NCBI GenBank assembly: GCA_010015655.1
Contig: ML976664.1
Span: 948,013 to 1,012,012 of the forward strand
DNA from: Bimuria novae-zelandiae CBS 107.79
Lineage: Eukaryota > Ascomycota > Dothideomycetes > Pleosporales > Didymosphaeriaceae
Length of the DNA: 64,000 nucleotides
Direction of reading: 5' to 3'
Position 1 is the first letter of the stretch; every line of letters begins with the position of its first letter. The notes beneath the pieces are model-generated. The model was not told the DNA's origin. It ran no database searches and saw nothing but the letters and a program-made list of their open reading frames with translations. The position numbers were made by a program, and so were the translations under genes. Shown here piece after piece: positions 58,692 through 64,000 of the stretch.

Positions 58692-61600
58692 ATGTCGCAC
58701 CTTTTGCGCGGAAAGCAAGCTGGTGTTCACAACGACCTCTCCACCGGCTTGGGGGCTGACCTGTTCCACCTAGATCATGTAAGTATACCACCCCTCCCGC
58801 CGCAACGACAAGCTAACAGTCGCGTGCAGATCAAGAACTTTGGAATCAATAGCCAGATCTCGCAAATCGCATACGACCCCGTGCAGAAACTGCTGGCCGT
58901 CGGCACCAACGAGACCAAGTTTGGGCGTGGCCAGATCTATGTCTTTGGCCAGAAGCGTGTCGAGGTCGTCTTCCCCCTCTCGCACCGTGCCTCGGTCAAG
59001 ATATTGCAGTTCTGCGCCGAGAAGCTGCTCTGCGTCGACTCACGCAATGACCTGTCCGTGTTCTCGCTGGCCTCGAAGAGCCTGTTGAATGCGCATTCCC
59101 CGCCTGCCAAGGTCACCGCGCTGCATAGCGACCCGGCCCTCGATTACGCCCTGCTAGGAACTCAGAATGGAGACGTGTTCGCGTACGATTTGGACAGGGA
59201 ACATCTCACCCGATTCAGAATACCGAACTTGTGGAGCGAGCAGTTCCCGCAAGCAAGACTCACCTCGGTCGTCACGCTCACGCTGCACCCGCGCGATGTT
59301 GGCAAGTTGCTGATTGGGTACAATGCCGGCGCAGTCATATACTCGTTCAAGCAAAACAAGGCTGTCAAGCACTTTCATTACGTGCTGCCTAAAGGCGCAC
59401 CAGGAGGGGACTCGGATCCTAGCTCCATCTTCAAAGAGAGGAGTCCACCCTTGACGCAGGCTGTCTGGCACCCAACTGGTACCTTCATTTTGACTGGGCA
59501 CGAGGACAGCAGTCTTGTGATCTGGGATCCGAAAGACGGTAGAGTCATACAAGCGAGAACTTTGACCGACACTGGCGTGGACAAACCGGGTCCGGGCACA
59601 TTCAGTCCAGGTGCTGGCCCCGGCACATTTGCACTCAAGAGTCCCATCTTCAAGATTGCCTGGTGTGCGAACGAAGATCCTGATGACACGGGTATCCTCG
59701 TCGCTGGAGGACAGCCGTCCAACATCGAAGCCAAGAGCATGACCTTCTTCGAGCTTGGTCGCACGCCAATATACAACACTTCGTCCTGGCAAATACTATC
59801 GGATCATTTCGAGAACCCTAAACGTCAGAGGATGCTGCCTTGTCCACCCGGTACCGAGGTGGTTGACTTGTGCCTGATCCCTCGCACCAGTCCCCACTTT
59901 GCAGGATGTCAGGACCCGATTGCTGCCATTGCTCTGCTGGCATCTGGAGAGCTCATTACACTCTCGTTCCCAAGTGGAATGCCAATAACACCCACGAACC
60001 AATTACATGTATCCCTCACACTAGTTCACCCCTTTGTGAACCACGCGAACTTGGCCCCTGTTGATCGCACGAGATGGCTGGGGTTGACCGAGAAACGGCA
60101 ACATGGGCCCAAATTGCTCACTGGTGGCCACGAAGCATCTTACCCTCTCAAACGTTTCGAGCATCGTAATATCCTCCAAACCTCACATGCAGATGGTACC
60201 ATTCGCATGTGGGACGCCGGCCATGCAGATGAAATCGAGAACAATGAAGTACTCCAACTCGACGTAGCCCGTGCTGTTGGTCGATTAGATCGCGTTGAGG
60301 TGACACAAATATCGTATGCTGGTGCAGCCTCCGAATCGTCCGTCGGGCTGCGTTCTGGAGAAGTCGTCGTTTTCCGATGGGGGATCAACAAACACGCTGG
60401 CCAAGAACTGCCTCCAGGAGAGAACAAGCCGGGGGCTCTGACCGGTATCCAAGACCGGACCGAAGCATCTCTAAAAGAGGGAATGCTACCCCTGACACTT
60501 CTCGCTGAAGGCAACGGACCAGTGACAGCCCTCAAGCACTCTGACGTTGGCTTTGTGGCCGCTGGGTTCGAAGGCGGTAGCCTTGCCATCATCGATCTGA
60601 GAGGCCCAGCTATAATATATCATTCAAGCGTATCTGATTTCATCAAACCCGACAAGCGCGGAAGCTTCCGGAGAAGTTCAACTCAAACCACATCAAAGGC
60701 GGAGTGGCCGACATGTGTCGAATTCAGTGTAATGACGCTCGAGAATGATAATTATTCGAGCATCTTGTTACATGTCGGAACTAACTTGGGACATCTCGCG
60801 ACGTTCAAACTCCTCCCAGAGGCAAGTGGACGGTATACTGCTAGCTTTGCCGGCGTTGTCACTTTAGATGATAAAGTCATCAGCATCTGCCCTATCCATG
60901 CAGATAGCGGACGTCCTGCGTACGCCTCGCAGTCTGCTGTTGCTGGGCTAAGGAACGGTGCAAAAATCAACGGCGTCCTTGTTACAGTCACCCTCAGCGG
61001 AGCAAGGATTTTCCAGCCAGCAACGCATAAAGGTGCGCACAAGACGTGGAATGAGTTTTTGTGCGATTCTGCTGCCATTGTTCGTTACAAGGATCTGGGA
61101 TACGCTCTCGTTGGTCTATACGGGGACGGTTTCGCGAGAGGCTACTCGATACCCGCCCTGAAAGAGATTGGAGCCGTAAAAGTGTCGGACGTCCTAGATC
61201 CACGGCGCTTCTCCGAGGCCGTGATCACAAGTACAGGTGATGTACTTGGCTGGGTAGGGCCAGCTGAGATGGCCCTCATCAACGTCTTCGGCACCAATCT
61301 TCCTCTGTATGTTACCCTGGTCCCACACTGTTCTTCATCCGAACTGACAATACAGCGACCAAACCCGAGATATCCTCTTCAACCCCGACCTTCTCATCCC
61401 GCCTCGCCCCACAATCTCAAACATGCAGTGGATCTCCGGGACGCAGTACGTCACACTCGAAGACATGGACCTCCTCATCGGCGGGCCTGACCGTCCACCC
61501 TCCAAGCGCATGCTCGCACAAGCCCGCGCAGACGAACAACACCGCCGCATGGAAACGCAGCATTCAGGCCAGCCTGGTGCCTCTTCTTCCGCGAGTCGAT

Positions 61601-61803
61601 CTCCCCCGCCGACGGATGAGGGGTGGGGTGCGTGGGCGTCACGGCAGTTGAACGAGAGGACGGAGAAGCTGAATCTTGTGGGAGATAACATGGAAAATCT
61701 GAGCAATAATAGTAAAGGATGGGCGGATGATGTGAATAAGTTTGTCACGAAGCAGAAGAGGGGTTTGGTTATGGGTGCGGTGAAGAGTAAGTTTGGGTTT
61801 TAG
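58692..61803 (+). CDS. sro7: Sro7/Lgl/tomosyn-family exocytosis regulator (WD40 protein)
   Basis: Three exons: 58692-58778, 58830-61306, 61356-61803 (introns 51 and 49 nt), 1003 aa. The family binds the plasma-membrane t-SNARE Sec9 and the Rab Sec4 and promotes polarised vesicle fusion. Features: start MSHLLRGKQAGVHNDLSTGL, repeated beta-propeller blades (ISQIAYDPVQKLLAVGT, WHPTGTFILTGHEDSSLVIWD, ADGTIRMWDAGHADE), the LPL-DQTRDILFNPDLL segment across intron 2, and a C-terminal SNARE-like tail (RTEKLNLVGDNMENLSNNSKGWADD). Intron 1 (GTAAGT, GCTAAC, GCAG) is 51 nt and stop-free, so translation through it would insert 17 residues; strong splice signals argue it is removed. Length fits two seven-bladed propellers. 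Confidence 0.93.
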
Positions 61804-62142
61804 GGTGGGTGAAGAAAAGGCGTTGGGAAGTGATATCCTGGATTTTGTGGTGTAGGGATTTGGTAGCATTCGAAGGAATGAAATAGAAGGTGTGTTTGGA
61901 AATGCTCGGTATGCGGATCTGCTTGCGCTTCCCGTTTGTTACACGGCAATTCGTATCGCCGACGTGTCGGCGCCACGGGGACGTCTAGAACCCGCCCTTC
62001 TGCAGTGCTCGAGCTCAGCTCGCAGTCTATCACCGTACTTGAAGATCCTCACACCCTTCTTTCGCTGTCTCTATACACACTCATTCCTTATTCTTTCCAC
62101 AACCCCTATTCTCTTTAACTTGGCGTTACGTATCCTCTCATT
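61804..62142. other. Intergenic, promoter of the FAD oxidase gene
   Basis: No gene seen; CT-rich leader with CTTTAACTT-type sequence just before ATG 62143. Confidence 0.5.
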
Positions 62143-64000
62143 ATGAACTTCCTCCTGCACTCCTACTCTATTTTATTCATCCTCTCCATCCTCTCCATCG
62201 TTGCGGCGCTCAATGCAACGAAGACATACTGTCTCCCCTCCTCCCCATGTTTCCCCTCCCCCCAGGATCTGCAGAAATTCAACACCTCAGTAGGCGGAAG
62301 ACTTATTAAAACGGTGCCGTACGGCGCGGTGTGCTATGAAGGGAGCTACGATGAGGAGGCGTGCAGGGAGTTGCTTTTGAGAAAGGCGGAGGCGGGGTTT
62401 AGACTCCGTCTTCCCGGTGAGTTTATCGCTCCAACGGCAAAAAGCCGAGTTGCCTAATATGTGAAGATGGAGAGGATGGCATTTCTATCTTACTTACGTG
62501 AACAGGTGCGCTGATGAGCGCGAACTGGGAAATGGATGGGGAGGAGGGGTGTCCCGTACCTGTGCCGCTGAATGAGTCCGTGGGCGCGGTGGGACCTGTG
62601 AAGGGGAAGTGTGAGCTTGGCGGTATGTCGAGCTACATCGTTAACGCTTCGTGTCCGCTCGACGTAGCGAAAACGGTAAACTTCGCCGCGAAGTGGAAAT
62701 TACGCTTCCGCGTTAAAAATGTATGCCAACCCTCGCGCTTCCCTGGGGTGAGGATGGCCGAGCTGACACGCATAGACGGGACATGATGCAACCGGCCGCT
62801 CAGCCGGCAAGGGCACGTTTGCCGTTTGGACGCATTACATGAATAGGATGGTGTGGCATGATACATTCACGCTGCCGGGACCGAGGAAGAGCTGCGGAAA
62901 GACGAAGTTCAGTCGCGTCATCGAAGCCGGGCCGGGCGTGCTAACGCAAGCGCTGAACGAGTTCGCGTGGAAGCACGGCGCTGTCGTCGTGGGAGCGTTT
63001 TGTCCGAGCGTAGGTATAACTGGTGGTTGGCTGCTCGGTGGTGGGCTGGGGTGGTTTAGTCCGGTGTATGGGATGGGTGTTGATAGTACGTCACCCAGCA
63101 TTCACACAGCGAGGCAAAGAAAAAAAATGCTGATGGAGTTATAGACGTCCTCATGTTCGAGGTTGTCACCGCAGACGGGAGGATCAGGAGGGTTAACAAG
63201 TGCCAGGAAGAAGACTTGTTCTGGGCGTTGCGAGGTGGAGGTGGAGCCTTTGGTGTCATGACGAGGGTGTGGTATCAGGCGCATCCGGAGCCGCAGGGCG
63301 TGGGGTATTTCGTTGGACAGGTGGATTGTAAGGGGAATGGGACGGCTTTTGCGGAGGCTGTTGGGAGGATGGTGGATTTGCAGGTCCCGCTGAGAGGACA
63401 GGGGCACACGGTCCGTCTTCCCCCACTCCCCTGCTCCTGATATATATAAACTTGTACTCTTCTAACACCACACAGGGCCTATGGGGCACCTCCCCCGGCA
63501 CAACCCAACTCTTCGCTCTCTCCATCATCCCCGGCCTCACCTCCCCCGCACCCTCCCCCTCCACAATCCTCTCCTCCTACACCCCCATCCTCAACGTCCC
63601 CGGCTGCACCACCAGCACCTCAACCGGCCCCGCATCATCTTTCTACAAGGTCTACCTCACCCACCTCCTCCCCCTGATACCGCATCCGGCCACCTCGGCG
63701 AAAACATCTCCTCCCAATCCCGCCTCATGCCCAACCTCGCCATGCACTCCCCACCCTCTCTCCGAGCCATAAAATCCTACATCTCAAACATGTCCCCTGC
63801 GCTATCTTTCCTCTGGCAAAACGTCGCCGGCGGCGCCGTTAACACCCCCGCGACTAACGCCACGGCCGTGCATCCGTCCTGGCGCAGCGCTTTTGCGGCG
63901 GCTGAAGTTGCGCTTTTTGGAGATTTGGATGCGGACGTGGTAAGAGAGGCGGGGAGGAATTTGTCGGAGGCGTTTGGTGAGGAGGTGTATTTTAATGTTG
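62143..64000 (+). CDS. Secreted BBE-like FAD-linked oxidase, one-base frameshift, 3' end outside window
   Basis: Exons 62143-62416, 62506-62720, 62776-63085, 63145-63410 and 63476 onward (introns 89, 55, 59 and 65 nt). Berberine-bridge-type oxidases use FAD, often bound through both His and Cys, to oxidise sugars or secondary metabolites. Signal peptide about 1-22. Marks: KNTGHDATGRSAGKG spanning intron 2 (His for FAD 8-alpha attachment), GAFCPSVGITGGWLLGGGLG (Cys for the 6-S link), DNVLMFEVVTADGR across intron 3 and EEDLFWALRGGGGAFGV. Both covalent sites are present. In exon 5 the frame that encodes SSFYKVYLTHLLP stops matching at a C5 run (63670-63674), and the continuation SGHLGENISSQSRLMPN lies in another frame. 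One extra C would join them, so this is either a sequence error or a recent pseudogene. The window ends inside the BBE C-terminal region. Confidence 0.8.

Overview
The window is nuclear DNA of a filamentous ascomycete. Most genes carry short introns (about 44-156 nt) with GT donors, CTAAC/CTGAC-like branch points and AG ends. Secreted cellulase-type proteins, a HET-domain gene, Tad-type LINEs, Fot1/Tc1-type DNA transposons and AT-rich, CpA-to-TpA mutated repeats (the footprint of repeat-induced point mutation, RIP) all fit. Dothideomycetes is my best guess from protein character; that is inference. There is no sign of bacterial, organellar or viral DNA.

Layout. 1-1433 (-): 3' part missing from a Ser/Thr-rich mucin-like secreted protein. 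3611-5050 (-): conserved Pro/Gln-rich protein of unknown role. 5051-10145: about 5 kb without a supportable gene. 10146-13466: homocysteine S-methyltransferase, a small six-cysteine secreted protein, and a convergent GH7 cellulase-family gene whose catalytic acid/base Glu is Gln. 14583-19588: two RIP-degraded DNA transposons (1.89 kb with about 68-bp terminal inverted repeats, and 1.32 kb with about 50-bp ones) on either side of a Cys-rich GPI-type surface protein. 20722-24452: unknown Ser/Gly-rich protein, ribosomal protein eL29, AMMECR1-domain protein.

25654-39622 is the most unusual region. A HET-domain gene (602 aa, intact) lies between inverted repeats that have Tc1/mariner-like ends next to TA. 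Each inverted repeat is split at exactly the same place by a Tad-type LINE with the same 12-bp target duplication, so the two LINEs stand head to head around the HET gene. The right LINE also carries a 385-bp SINE-like insertion and a 287-bp MITE. 39625-41295 is a further LINE relic holding a solo LTR with a perfect 5-bp target duplication.

41494-61803 is a dense housekeeping block: AMSH-type deubiquitinase, Pkr1-like V-ATPase assembly factor, a Cys-rich protein ending in a CaaX box, the divergent SDHAF3 and Mtq2 genes, Sm D1, a TauD-type dioxygenase, a large probable mitochondrial protein, a low-complexity protein that may be nuclear, and the Sro7/Lgl exocytosis factor. 62143-64000: start of a secreted BBE-type FAD oxidase with a one-base frameshift at a C run.

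The genes do not form one pathway. Functional pairings visible here are Mtq2 with eL29 (translation), AMSH with Sro7 (membrane traffic), and a set of secreted or surface proteins (mucin-like, six-Cys, GH7, GPI, BBE oxidase) that mostly lie near the gene-poor and repeat-rich parts. Gene models were spliced by eye; exon borders are inferences from splice signals, reading frame and family resemblance.
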